From contig NZ_DATBKY010000161.1 in NCBI RefSeq assembly GCF_036555685.1, positions 1 through 64,000 of the forward strand: a stretch of 64,000 nucleotides of DNA. Reading direction: 5' to 3'. Made by a program: the position numbers and the translations under genes. This DNA comes from Actinophytocola sp036555685. Its GTDB lineage: Bacteria > Actinomycetota > Actinomycetes > Mycobacteriales > Pseudonocardiaceae. Shown in pieces: positions 1 to 10,414 of this stretch. Position 1 is the stretch's first letter. Each line of letters opens with the position of its first letter. Below the pieces are notes generated by a model. The model was not told the DNA's origin and ran no database searches. It saw only the letters and a list, made by a program, of their open reading frames with translations.

Positions 1-2052
<2,052 letters not shown>

Positions 2053-2066
<14 letters not shown>

Positions 2067-3174
2067 CTCTCGCCTCCATCAGGCCGACGAACTCGTCGAA
2101 CAGCGGCGCGGCGTCGTGCGGGCCGGCCGCCGCCTCCGGGTGGTACTGCACGGAGAACGCCGGCACGTCGAGCGCGCGCACGCCCTCCACGCAGCCGTCG
2201 TTGGGGCAGTAGTGGCTGATCTGCGCGGCGCCGAACGGCGTGTCGAACCGCTCCCCCGCCTCCCCCTCGAGCGCGAAGCCGTGGTTCTGCGCGGTGATCG
2301 CGACCCGGCCGGAGTTCACGTCGATGACCGGGATGTTGATGCCGCGGTGCCCGTAGCGCATCTTGTAGGTGCCGCGGCCGAGCGCGCGCCCCAGGATCTG
2401 GTGGCCGAAGCAGATGCCGAACAGCGGTATCCGCCGGCTCAGCACCTCACGGGTGAGCGCGACCGGTCCCTCGGCCGTGGCCGGGTCGCCCGGGCCGTTC
2501 GCGAGGAACACACCGTCCGGCTCGACCGCGAGCAGCTCGTCGATCGTGGCGCCGACCGGCAGCACGTGGGTCTCGATGCCACGCGCGGCCAGCATCCGCG
2601 GAGTGTTGGTCTTGATGCCGAGGTCCAGCGCGGCGACCCGGAAGCGGCGCTCGCCGTCCGCCGGGACCACGTAGGTCGCGTCGGTGGTGACCTCGCCGGC
2701 GAGATCGGCGCCGGCCATCCGCGGGCTCGCCAGCACCCGCTCGACGAGCGTGTCCTGGTCGGTGAGCGCGTCACCGGAGAACACGCCGCCACGCATCGCG
2801 CCGCGCTCGCGGATGTGCCGGGTCAGCGAGCGGGTGTCGACACCGCTGACCCCGACCACGCCCTGCTCGGCGAGCGCGTCGTCGAGCGGGCGGCGGGAAC
2901 GCCAGTTGGACGGCACGCGGGCCGGGTCGCGCACCACGTAGCCCGCCACCCAGATCCGGCGGGACTCGTCGTCCTCGTCGTTCCAGCCGGTGTTGCCGAT
3001 CTGCGGGGCGGTCGCGACGACGATCTGGCGGTGGTAGGACGGGTCGGTCAGCGTCTCCTGGTAGCCGGTCATGCCGGTGCAGAACACGACCTCGCCGAGC
3101 GTGGCGCCGGTCGCGCCGAACGCCTCGCCGCGGAAGACCTTGCCGTCCTCGAGGACCAGTGCGGCCGGCGTCAT
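2053..3174 (-). CDS. carA: Carbamoyl-phosphate synthase small (glutaminase) subunit
   Basis: Hydrolyses glutamine and channels ammonia to CarB. The protein is 373 aa, the usual length. The N-terminal CarA domain runs to about residue 170. The class I glutamine amidotransferase domain follows, with NGPGDP, the nucleophile cysteine in FGICFGHQILG, and the His/Glu pair in QYHPEAAAGP. The ATG at 3172-3174 overlaps the pyrC stop by 4 bases (ATGA), and its own end overlaps carB. In mycobacteria a small membrane-protein gene lies between pyrC and carA (from memory, Rv1382); here the two are fused head to tail with no room for it. Confidence 0.97.
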
Positions 3175-4460
3175 GCGAGTACCTCCCCTTCGTGTGCGGT
3201 GATCCGCCCGCGCAGCAGCGTGGTGACCACCCGGCCGGGCAGCGCCATGCCCTCGTACGGGGTGTTCGCCGCGATGCTGGCGAGCTCGGCGCCGCGGACC
3301 GTCCAGCTCGCGGCCGGGTCGACCAGCGTGAGCGTGGCCGGCTCGCCCGCCTCGAGCGGCCGTCCCTGGTCGGGCAGGCCGGCGATCTCGGCGGGGCGCT
3401 CGCTGAGTACCCGCGCCACGCCGCGCCAGTCCAGCAGCCCCGGCTCCACCATCGTGCGTATCACGACCGGCAGGGCGGTCTGCAACCCCAGCATGCCCGG
3501 ACGTGCCGCGGACCACTCGCAGTCCTTGTCCTGCGGGGCGTGCGGCGCGTGGTCGGTGGCCACGCAGTCCAGCACGCCCTCCGCCAGCGCCTCGCGCAGC
3601 ACCTTCGCGTCGGCGGCGGTGCGCAGCGGCGGGTTCACCTTGTTCACGGGGTCGTAGGTCGCCAGGCGCTCGTCGTCGAGCAGCAGGTGGTGCGGTGTGA
3701 CCTCGGCGGACACCCGGATGCCCTGCGCCTTCGCCCAGCGCAGCAGGTCCGCGGCACCGGCCGTCGAGACGTGGCAGACGTGCAGCCGCGCGCCGGTATG
3801 GCGGGCGAGCAGGCAGTCCCGCGCGATGATCGACTCCTCGGCGGCCGCGGGCCAGCCGGCGAGCCCGAGCCGCGCGGCGAGATCGCCCTCGTGGGCCTGC
3901 GCGCCGACGGTCAGCCGGGGCTCCTCGGCATGCTGGGCGATGACGGCGTCCAGCGCGGTCGAGTACTCCAGCGCGCGGCGCATGAGGAGCGGGTCGGCGA
4001 CGCACCTGCCGTCGTCGGAGAACATCCGCACCCGCGCCCGCGAGCCGGCCATCGTGCCGAGCTCGGCGAGCTTCTCGCCCGCCAGCCCGACGGTGACCGC
4101 GCCGACCGGGTACACGTCGACGAGGCCGACCTCGCGGCCGCGGCGCCACACGTGCTCGACGATCACCGCGTTGTCCGCGACCGGGTCGGTGTTGGCCATG
4201 GCGAACACGGCCGTGTACCCGCCCAGGGCGGCGGCCGCCGAGCCGGTGGCGATCGTCTCGGTGTCCTCGCGGCCGGGCTCGCGCAGGTGGGTGTGCAGGT
4301 CGACGAAGCCGGGCAGCGCCACGAGCCCGTCGCAGTCGCGGACCTCCGCGCCGTCGGTGTCCACATCGGAGCCGAGCGCGGCGAGCACGCCGTCGCGGAT
4401 CTCCAGGTCGACCGGGTCCTCCCCGTAGGGCCGGACCCCGCGCAGCACCAGGCCGGTCAC
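3171..4460 (-). CDS. pyrC: Dihydroorotase
   Basis: Cyclises N-carbamoyl-aspartate to dihydroorotate, the third step of pyrimidine synthesis. The 429 aa protein has the amidohydrolase metal motif DLHTHLREPG near residue 55, the metal-binding histidine of VCHVSTAG, and DHAPHAPQ near the C-terminal third, as in type I dihydroorotases. The start is a GTG at 4458-4460, chosen because it gives VTGLVLRGVRPYG and a 4-base GTGA overlap with the pyrB stop. Its own stop overlaps carA by 4 bases. Confidence 0.96.
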   Translation of the reverse strand: MTGLVLRGVRPYGEDPVDLEIRDGVLAALGSDVDTDGAEVRDCDGLVALPGFVDLHTHLREPGREDTETIATGSAAAALGGYTAVFAMANTDPVADNAVIVEHVWRRGREVGLVDVYPVGAVTVGLAGEKLAELGTMAGSRARVRMFSDDGRCVADPLLMRRALEYSTALDAVIAQHAEEPRLTVGAQAHEGDLAARLGLAGWPAAAEESIIARDCLLARHTGARLHVCHVSTAGAADLLRWAKAQGIRVSAEVTPHHLLLDDERLATYDPVNKVNPPLRTAADAKVLREALAEGVLDCVATDHAPHAPQDKDCEWSAARPGMLGLQTALPVVIRTMVEPGLLDWRGVARVLSERPAEIAGLPDQGRPLEAGEPATLTLVDPAASWTVRGAELASIAANTPYEGMALPGRVVTTLLRGRITAHEGEVLA

Positions 4461-5392
4461 GACCGCACCTCCTCCTCGTGGGCCAGCAGGTGGTAGAGCA
4501 CCGCCATCCGCACGTGCACTCCGTTCGCGACCTGCTGGGTGATCGCGGCGCGCGGCGAGTCGGCGACCGAGGACGCGATCTCCATGCCGCGCAGCATCGG
4601 GCCCGGGTGCAGGACGACCGCGTGCTCGGGCAGGGCGGCGAGGCGGGCCTCGCTCATGCCGTAGGCGATCGAGTACTCGCGGGCGGACGGGAAGAAGCCG
4701 CCGTGCATCCGCTCGGCCTGCACGCGCAGCATCATCACGGCGTCGAGGCTGGGCAGCTCGGCGTCGAACGTGTGCGAGACCGTCACGGGCCAGCGGTCGA
4801 CGTGTGCGGGCAGCAGCGTCGGCGGGGCGACCAGGACGACCTCCGCGCCGAGCGTGGTGAGCAGGTGGACGTTGGACCGGGCGACCCGGCTGTGCAGCAC
4901 GTCGCCGACGATCGCGACCCGCTTGCCCGCGAGGTCGCCGAGGCGTTCCCGCAGCGTGGCGGCGTCGAGCAGGGCCTGCGTGGGGTGCTCGTGCGTGCCG
5001 TCGCCCGCGTTGACCACCGACGTGCCCGCCTCCTGCAGCCAGCCGGCCAGGCGGTGGGCCGCGCCCGAGGCCGGGTGGCGGACGATCACGCAGTCGGCGC
5101 CCGCGGCCGCGAGCGTGAGCGCGGTGTCCCGCAGCGACTCGCCCTTGCCCACGCTGGAGCCGCTGGCGGAGACGTTGACGACGTCGGCACTCATCCACTT
5201 GCCGGCGATCTCGAAGGAGACCCTGGTCCGGGTGGACGCCTCGTAGAACATCGTGATCACGGTGCGGCCGCGCAGGGTCGGGAGCTTGCGAACCTCGCGG
5301 CCGAGCAGCGTGCGCTTGAGCTCCTCGGCGGTGTCGAGCACGGCGGTGGCGGTCGCCGCGTCGAGCCCCTCGGTCGCCAGCAGGTGCCTCAT
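4457..5392 (-). CDS. pyrB: Aspartate carbamoyltransferase catalytic chain
   Basis: Condenses carbamoyl phosphate with aspartate, the first committed pyrimidine step. The protein is 311 aa. The carbamoyl-phosphate loop STRTRVSFEIAGKWM lies near residue 53 and the aspartate-side motif HPGPMLRGMEI near residue 265. There is no regulatory chain gene (pyrI) nearby, consistent with control by PyrR rather than by allostery through PyrI. Start and stop each overlap the neighbouring gene by 4 bases, so it is translationally coupled to pyrR upstream and pyrC downstream. Confidence 0.97.
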   Translation of the reverse strand: MRHLLATEGLDAATATAVLDTAEELKRTLLGREVRKLPTLRGRTVITMFYEASTRTRVSFEIAGKWMSADVVNVSASGSSVGKGESLRDTALTLAAAGADCVIVRHPASGAAHRLAGWLQEAGTSVVNAGDGTHEHPTQALLDAATLRERLGDLAGKRVAIVGDVLHSRVARSNVHLLTTLGAEVVLVAPPTLLPAHVDRWPVTVSHTFDAELPSLDAVMMLRVQAERMHGGFFPSAREYSIAYGMSEARLAALPEHAVVLHPGPMLRGMEIASSVADSPRAAITQQVANGVHVRMAVLYHLLAHEEEVRS

Positions 5393-5976
5393 GCCGGGTC
5401 CTCCATCCGCCGCAGCAGGACCGCGTCGCGGCCGTCGACCTCGTGGAGCTGGACGTGGACCTCCTCGGTTCGCGCGGTGGGCACGTTCTTGCCCACGTAG
5501 TCCGCGCGGATCGGCAGCTCGCGGTGGCCGCGGTCGACCAGGACGGCGAGCTGCACAGCGCTGGGGCGACCGGCGTCGCGCAGGGCGTCGAGGGCGGCGC
5601 GGACCGTCCGGCCGGAGAAGAGCACGTCGTCGACGAGGATGACGAGCTGGTCGTCGACGCCGCCCGGCGGAAGCTCGGTGGTGCCGAGCGGGCGGGTCGG
5701 GCGGCGGCGGAGGTCGTCGCGGTAGAGCGTGATATCGAGCACACCGGTGGGGACCCGGGCCCCGGAGAAGTCGGCGATCCGGGCGGCTAGCCGGTGTGCG
5801 AGCGGCGCGCCGCGGGTGGGGATCCCGAGGAGAACGACAGGTGCGGCGTCGGCTGCGCCGAGCGAGGTGCGCTCGATGACCTGATGGGCCATTCGGGCGA
5901 CGGTGCGTGCGACGTCCCCGGCGCTGAGCAGCTCTCGCCCGGCCGGTTCCGCCGCACCGCGGTTGCGCGGTGCCAC
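5389..5976 (-). CDS. pyrR: Bifunctional pyr operon regulator / uracil phosphoribosyltransferase
   Basis: PyrR binds a hairpin in pyr mRNA when UMP or UTP is plentiful and also has weak uracil phosphoribosyltransferase activity. The 195 aa protein carries the PRPP-binding signature VILVDDVLFSGRTVRAAL and the PyrR family segments GIPTRGAPLA and DITLYRDDL. I chose the GTG at 5974-5976 (VAPRNRGAAEP) because a strong AAGGAGG lies 6 bases before it. An upstream ATG at 6054 would give 26 unlikely extra residues and read through the regulatory loop. It is the first gene of the pyrRBC-carAB operon. Confidence 0.95.
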   Translation of the reverse strand: MAPRNRGAAEPAGRELLSAGDVARTVARMAHQVIERTSLGAADAAPVVLLGIPTRGAPLAHRLAARIADFSGARVPTGVLDITLYRDDLRRRPTRPLGTTELPPGGVDDQLVILVDDVLFSGRTVRAALDALRDAGRPSAVQLAVLVDRGHRELPIRADYVGKNVPTARTEEVHVQLHEVDGRDAVLLRRMEDPA

Positions 5977-5990
5977 GGCTGACCTCCTTC

Positions 5991-6008
5991 CCCGCCTCGC
6001 TGGACGGG
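5991..6008 (-). promoter_or_regulatory. PyrR-binding RNA loop in pyr leader
   Basis: Read on the minus strand the sequence is CCCGTCCAGCGAGGCGGG: a CCCG/CGGG stem enclosing UCCAGCGAGG, which fits the conserved PyrR recognition core UCCAGNGAGG. It ends a few bases before the GGAAGGAGG ribosome binding site of pyrR, so PyrR binding could block ribosomes directly. PyrR-dependent translational repression is known for Mycobacterium smegmatis. The assignment here is by pattern match. A second small hairpin, GTCCTTTAAGGAC, abuts it upstream (about 6008-6020). Confidence 0.8.
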
Positions 6009-6052
6009 TCCTTAAAGGACGTCTGATCTGCGCCTTTGTCGGGCGCGGTAGC

Positions 6053-6080
6053 ACCGTACCAGGAGCAATGGATCCACCAA
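6053..6080 (-). promoter_or_regulatory. Possible pyr operon promoter
   Basis: On the minus strand TTGGTG (6075-6080) and TACGGT (6053-6058) are separated by 16 bases and would start an RNA near 6045, giving a leader of about 70 bases that includes the PyrR loop. Another TTGACG lies at 6102-6107. This is a consensus match only. Confidence 0.35.
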
Positions 6081-6232
6081 GCGAGTGGTAATCCGGCGAT
6101 TCGTCAAACTCTGTTCACAGATCAGCTTGACCTGGTGACAACTGTGGGTAACCATTACTCTGCGTGTTGATATGCGGCTACCCGCGGCACCCATCGATAG
6201 GCCAGCGGGGCGAATGAATGGAGAATCGCCAT

Positions 6233-6721
6233 ATGGGCGACTACGCCAAGGCGCTGGGGAGCAAGCTCCGCGGCATCCGCCAGCAGCAGGGCCTGTCCCT
6301 GCACGGCGTTGAGCAGAAGTCCGGCGGCCGGTGGAAGGCCGTCGTGGTCGGCTCCTACGAGCGGGGCGACCGGGCCGTGACCGTGCAGAAGCTGGCCGAG
6401 CTGGCCGACTTCTACGGCGTGCCGGTGGTCGAGCTGCTGCCCGAGGGCCGAGTCCCTTCGGGTGCCGAACCCGCCACCAAGATCGTGATCAACCTGGAGC
6501 GGCTGCAGCAGCTGCCCGCGGAGAAGGTCGGCCCCCTCGCCAGGTACGCGGCCACGATCCAGAGCCAGCGCGGCGACTACAACGGCAAGGTGCTCTCCAT
6601 CCGCACGGAGGACCTGCGCTCGCTCGCGATCATCTACGACATGACCCCGGGCGAGCTCACCGAGCAGCTCATCGACTGGGGCGTGCTGCCGCCCGAGGCG
6701 CGGCCGTCCAAAGAGGACTAG
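6233..6721 (+). CDS. bldD: Developmental regulator BldD (c-di-GMP responsive)
   Basis: DNA-binding master repressor of sporulation genes in Streptomyces; a tetramer of c-di-GMP glues two BldD monomers together. The protein is 162 aa from MGDYAKALGSKLRG. The helix-turn-helix covers residues 5-68 (QQQGLSLHGVE, GSYERGDRAVTVQKLAELA). The C-terminal domain keeps the c-di-GMP signature RGD at 113-115 and RTED at 124-127, the RXD-X8-RXXD motif, so ligand binding should be intact. I prefer the ATG at 6233 over 6218 because GGAG sits at 6219-6222 and homologues begin there. It is divergent from pyrR, and a hairpin follows the stop. Confidence 0.95.
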   Translation: MGDYAKALGSKLRGIRQQQGLSLHGVEQKSGGRWKAVVVGSYERGDRAVTVQKLAELADFYGVPVVELLPEGRVPSGAEPATKIVINLERLQQLPAEKVGPLARYAATIQSQRGDYNGKVLSIRTEDLRSLAIIYDMTPGELTEQLIDWGVLPPEARPSKED

Positions 6722-6744
6722 TTCGACCGGGAACACACGACGCC

Positions 6745-6775
6745 GGGATCGGAGCGATGCTCCCGCTCCGATCCC
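6745..6775 (+). terminator. Hairpin terminator between bldD and the EamA gene
   Basis: A 12 bp perfect stem, GGGATCGGAGCG with CGCTCCGATCCC, closes a loop of 7 bases, 23 bases after the bldD stop. There is no T-run, as is common in high-GC actinobacteria. The genes on both sides converge here, so it may serve both. Confidence 0.7.
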
Positions 6776-6784
6776 CTTCCACGT

Positions 6785-7708
6785 TCAGGTTGCGGCCGTG
6801 GCGGAGGGCTCCGCCGGGGCCGGCGCCCCGCTCCGCCTGCGAGGGCGGGCCCGGGTGATCGCCACACCCGCGAGGCACAGGACGCCGCCGGCCAGCGTCA
6901 GCCAGCCCGGGACCTCGTCGAGGAGCAGCCAGGACATCACGATCACGATGGCCGGAACGGCGTAGGTCGTCGCGCCCATCTTGGCGGCCGTGGTGCGGGC
7001 GAGGGCGTATGCCCAGGTGATGAACGCCAGGGCGGTCGGGAACACGCCGAGGTAGACGACGTCGAGCGTCGCCGACAGCGGCGCCGCGCCGGCCTCGCTG
7101 ACGAGCTGGCCGGCGAACGGCAGGCAGGCGACCGCGCCGACGAGGCAGCCGAACGTCGTCACCTGCACCGCGGACGCGTGCCGCAGGGCCGGCTTCTGGC
7201 TGGTCACGCCGATCGCGTAGGTCGCCGCCGCGACCACGCACAGGACGACGCCGAGCACGGAGGCCGACCCGCCGCCAGACGTCGAGAACCCGACAACCAC
7301 GGCGCCGGCGAACGACACGCCGATGCCGGCCAGGACCCGGCGCGGGAAGCCCTCCCGGAGCAGCCAGCCGGAGAGCAGGGCGATCAGCACGGGCCCGACG
7401 TTGACGACCATCGCGGCCGTGCCCGCGTCGACCTCCCGCTCACCCCAGTTGAGCGCGATCATGTAGACGCCGAACCAGAGCAGCCCGGAGGCGAGGATCC
7501 CCGGCCACGCGGCGCGCGGCGGCCATCCTTCCCGCCGCACGAGCAGGATGAGCACGAGCACCGCGGACCCGGACAGCAGCCGCCCGAGGGCGAGCGCGCC
7601 CGGCGAGTACGACTCCCCCGCGTCCCGGATCGCCACGAACGCCGAGGCCCAGAACAAGACGGTGAACCCGGCGGCGACGAGGCTGCGACGGTCGACTGCT
7701 TCGCTCAT
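6785..7708 (-). CDS. EamA/DMT family membrane transporter
   Basis: A 307 aa integral membrane protein with about ten hydrophobic helices arranged as two EamA repeats of five. The first repeat begins LVAAGFTVLFWASAFVAIRD, the typical start of this family. The second begins around residue 150 (VLGVVLCVVAAATYAIGV). Members export amino acids, metabolites or drugs; the substrate cannot be read from the sequence. The tail is basic and cytosolic (RARPRRRSGAPAPAEP). It is convergent with bldD and separated from nusB by 73 bases, so it may be its own transcript. Confidence 0.85.
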   Translation of the reverse strand: MSEAVDRRSLVAAGFTVLFWASAFVAIRDAGESYSPGALALGRLLSGSAVLVLILLVRREGWPPRAAWPGILASGLLWFGVYMIALNWGEREVDAGTAAMVVNVGPVLIALLSGWLLREGFPRRVLAGIGVSFAGAVVVGFSTSGGGSASVLGVVLCVVAAATYAIGVTSQKPALRHASAVQVTTFGCLVGAVACLPFAGQLVSEAGAAPLSATLDVVYLGVFPTALAFITWAYALARTTAAKMGATTYAVPAIVIVMSWLLLDEVPGWLTLAGGVLCLAGVAITRARPRRRSGAPAPAEPSATAAT

Positions 7709-7781
7709 GCCGCCAACATATGGCTGCCAACCGACAGAATCTCGCGAGATTCCGCCCTCTGGGACACCGCGCCGCGCGGGA

Positions 7782-8201
7782 TTACAACGTGGCGCGGAGG
7801 CGTTCGGCGATCGTCGCGAGGCGGCCCAGGACGCCGTTGATGAAGCGCGGCGAGTCGTCCGTCGAGAGCATGCTGCCCAGCTGGACGGCCTCGTCCACGG
7901 CGACCACGTCCGGGACGTCCTGTGCCCACAGCAGCTCGTACACCCCGAGCCGCAGGATCGCCACGTCCACGAACGGCATGCGGTCCAGCGTCCAGCCCTC
8001 CGCGTGCTCGGCGAGCAGCTCGTCGATCCGTTCGCGATGCGCGACGACGCCCTCGAGCAGCGTCGCGGCGTAGTCGTTCGGTGCCGGCTGTTTCGACGCC
8101 TCCGTGCGCTCGGCGTACAGGGTCAGCGGGTCCGCGTCGCGCAGGGCGGCCGCGTACAGGACGTCGACCGCGCGCTTGCGTGCCTTGCTGCGCGCGCCCA
8201 T
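7782..8201 (-). CDS. nusB: Transcription antitermination protein NusB
   Basis: A 139 aa all-helical RNA-binding protein that joins NusE (S10), NusA and NusG on boxA RNA and supports rRNA antitermination. It has the standard start MGARSKARKRAVDVLYAA and the C-terminal motif VDEAVQLGSMLSTDDSPRF, then NGVLGRLA. It follows efp with no spacing (efp stop 8202-8204, nusB ATG 8199-8201), the usual actinobacterial pepQ-efp-nusB order. Confidence 0.95.
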   Translation of the reverse strand: MGARSKARKRAVDVLYAAALRDADPLTLYAERTEASKQPAPNDYAATLLEGVVAHRERIDELLAEHAEGWTLDRMPFVDVAILRLGVYELLWAQDVPDVVAVDEAVQLGSMLSTDDSPRFINGVLGRLATIAERLRATL

Positions 8202-8765
8202 CTAGGAGCTGACGCGCCCGAGGTAACGGCCGTCGCGGGTGTCGACCTTGACCTTCTCCCCTGTCGACAGGAACAGCGGGACCTGGATCTCCGCGCCGGT
8301 CTCGAGCGTGGCCGGCTTCGTGCCGCCCGTGGAGCGGTCACCCTGCAGGCCCGGATCGGTCTGCTTGATCACGAGCTCGACCGTCACCGGGAGCTCGACG
8401 TACAGCGGCGTGCCCTCGTGCGACGCGACGGTCGCGTTCTGGTTCTCCAGCATGAACCGCGACGAGTCGCCGACCACGTCGCCGTCGATGTGGATCTGCT
8501 CGTAGGTGTCGCCGTCCATGAACACGAACTGGGCGCCGTCCTGGTACAGGTAGGTCATCTCACGCCGGTCCACGGTCGCGGTGTCGACCTTCACGCCGGC
8601 GTTGAACGTCTTGTCCACGACCTTGCCGCTCAGCACGTGCTTGAGCTTGGTGCGCACGAAAGCCGGCCCCTTACCGGGCTTGACGTGCTGGAACTCGACG
8701 ACGGACCACAGCTGCCCGTCGAGGTTGAGCACCAGGCCGTTCTTCAGGTCGTTGGTGGAAGCCAC
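8202..8765 (-). CDS. efp: Translation elongation factor P
   Basis: Rescues ribosomes stalled at polyproline stretches. The protein is 187 aa with three beta-barrel domains and the family pattern KPGKGPAFVRTKLKHV. The tip lysine is K32 inside the palindromic loop P30-G-K-G-P34. That is the loop type reported to work with an unmodified lysine in actinobacteria, and no epmA, epmB or earP gene is seen in this window. Targets with proline runs occur close by, for example SecD. Confidence 0.97.
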   Translation of the reverse strand: MASTNDLKNGLVLNLDGQLWSVVEFQHVKPGKGPAFVRTKLKHVLSGKVVDKTFNAGVKVDTATVDRREMTYLYQDGAQFVFMDGDTYEQIHIDGDVVGDSSRFMLENQNATVASHEGTPLYVELPVTVELVIKQTDPGLQGDRSTGGTKPATLETGAEIQVPLFLSTGEKVKVDTRDGRYLGRVSS

Positions 8766-8798
8766 GGGGTAGGTCTCTCCTGTTACTCGCTGGCGGGG

Positions 8799-9905
8799 TC
8801 ACACGACGACGAGCTGTTTGGTCGTCAGCGTGAGAAGCTCCGGCTCGCCGTCCCGCACGACGAGCGTGTCCTCGATTCGGACCCCGCCCCTGCCGGACAG
8901 GTACACGCCCGGCTCCACGGTGACTGCCATGCCGGCGGCAAGTCTACCTTTGCCGGTCTTGGCCAGGGCCGGGGCCTCGTGGATCTCCAGCCCCACGCCG
9001 TGGCCGAGCCCGTGCAGGAACTCCTCGCCGCGGCCCGCCCGCTCGACGACGTCGCGGGCCGCCGCGTCGACGTCGCTCACGTCGGCGTCCACCCGCAGGG
9101 CGGCCCGGCCGGCGGCCTGCGCGGTAGCCACGAGGTCGTACAGCTCACGCTGCCAGTCGGCCGGACTGCCCAGCACGAACGTCCGCGTCATGTCCGAGTG
9201 GTAGCCGTCGACGAGCGCGCCGAAGTCGAGCTTCACGAAGTCGCCCTGCGCCAGCACGGCGTCGGTCGGCCGGTGGTGCGGGACCGCGGAGTGCGCGCCG
9301 GTGGCGACGATCGTCTCGAAGGACGGGCCGCCCGCGCCGTGGTCGAGCATGCGGCTCTCCAGGTCGCGCGCGACCTCGCGCTCGGTGCGCCCGGCCGCCA
9401 GCCCCCCGTGCTCGATGAGGTCGGCGAGCGCGCGGTCCGCGGCCGCGCACGCCATGCGCAGCGCCTCGATCTCCGCGTCGTCCTTGACCATCCGCAGCCG
9501 CTCGACGAGTCCCGGCGAGCGGACCAGCTCGGCCCCGCCCGCAGCGTCGGTCAGCGTGTCGAGCTCCTCGACGGTGACCCGGTGGCTCTCGTACCCGGTA
9601 CGCCGGTACGCCGCCGAGGCGGCGGCACGCGCGAGCAGCGCGGGCGGGCACGGCCGGTCGATCAGGCGCTCGAGGTCGGGCACCTGCTGCCCGGACTGGG
9701 TCAGGTAGCGCCCGTCTGTGCAGAACACCGTGCGCCCCTCGCGGCCCGGTTCATCGCCGGCGTGCACCAGCAGCGCGGCGTTCGACCCGGTGAACCCGGT
9801 CAGGTACCGCACGTTGCGCAGGTCGACCACGAGCAGGGCGTCCAGGTCGCGCTCACGCAGCTGAGCGCGCAGCGCCGCACGGCGGCGCACGTGGGTCTCG
9901 GGCAT
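8799..9905 (-). CDS. pepQ: Xaa-Pro aminopeptidase / dipeptidase (M24B family)
   Basis: Cytosolic metallopeptidase that releases or cleaves residues next to proline. The 368 aa protein has an N-terminal creatinase-like domain (residues 1-140) and a pita-bread catalytic domain. The five metal ligands are visible: the two Asp in KLDFGALVDGYHSDMTRTF, His in HGLGHGVGLEIHEAP, Glu in TVEPGVY and Glu in RIEDTLVV. The ATG at 9903-9905 (MPETHVRRRAALRAQL) fits the domain start; longer upstream starts would overlap the divergent gene at 9944. It is the first gene of the pepQ-efp-nusB run. Confidence 0.93.
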   Translation of the reverse strand: MPETHVRRRAALRAQLRERDLDALLVVDLRNVRYLTGFTGSNAALLVHAGDEPGREGRTVFCTDGRYLTQSGQQVPDLERLIDRPCPPALLARAAASAAYRRTGYESHRVTVEELDTLTDAAGGAELVRSPGLVERLRMVKDDAEIEALRMACAAADRALADLIEHGGLAAGRTEREVARDLESRMLDHGAGGPSFETIVATGAHSAVPHHRPTDAVLAQGDFVKLDFGALVDGYHSDMTRTFVLGSPADWQRELYDLVATAQAAGRAALRVDADVSDVDAAARDVVERAGRGEEFLHGLGHGVGLEIHEAPALAKTGKGRLAAGMAVTVEPGVYLSGRGGVRIEDTLVVRDGEPELLTLTTKQLVVV

Positions 9906-9943
9906 GCGTGCGAGCTTAGTAGGCGGGCGCATACGCTGTGGCG

Positions 9944-10414
9944 ATGCGAACGACCCCGCGGAGCTGGCTGTTGCGCGGTGGCGTGCTGGCCGTCGTGCAC
10001 GCCGCGGCCGAGACCGTACGGACCGGCTTCGGCGTCCACCACCCGACCTCACGCACGCTCTTCGAGGCGATCGTGCTCGGCGTGCTGGTCGCGGTGGCCG
10101 CGGTGTGGGGCGCGGTGGACACCTGGCGCGACGTGCCCGAGCGCGGCAAGGTCTGGCTGATCGCGTCGCTCGTCGCGGGCTGGGGCGCCGCGATCCTGGG
10201 CATCGTCGGCAAGTCGATCTTCGTGGACCAGAGCGGGGTGGCCGACCTCGGCGCCGCGCTGACCGGCGGTGCCGCGTTCACCGCCCTGCTGGTCCTGGTG
10301 CCGGCGTGCATCGGTTTGGTAGTGGGGCGGTGGATTCACGTTTCGGGCCGCGGGAGCCGCGAGGAGCCGGACGTGCCTCAGCGCGACGGGTCGAGGTCGG
10401 GCCCGCGGTCGTAG
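9944..10414 (+). CDS. Small membrane protein, B-4DMT family type
   Basis: A 156 aa protein with four predicted membrane helices (about residues 8-26, 36-56, 68-88 and 103-128) and a polar C-terminal tail. It sits where Mycobacterium tuberculosis has the membrane protein Rv2536, beside pepQ, and resembles proteins annotated as B-4DMT family transporters; this name is from memory. Substrate is unknown. The ATG at 9944 is preferred over a GTG at 9938. Its 3' end overlaps the end of the convergent lipoprotein gene by 37 bases. Confidence 0.75.
   Translation: MRTTPRSWLLRGGVLAVVHAAAETVRTGFGVHHPTSRTLFEAIVLGVLVAVAAVWGAVDTWRDVPERGKVWLIASLVAGWGAAILGIVGKSIFVDQSGVADLGAALTGGAAFTALLVLVPACIGLVVGRWIHVSGRGSREEPDVPQRDGSRSGPRS

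Noticed and set aside
6127..6160. BldD self-binding site upstream of bldD
   Set aside because: TTGACC, TGACA and GTAACC segments are present, but the spacing does not fit the BldD consensus.
7548..10160. 870-codon plus-strand frame opposite nusB, efp and pepQ
   Set aside because: No recognisable domain, and it lies antisense to three confident genes; typical of GC-driven open frames.
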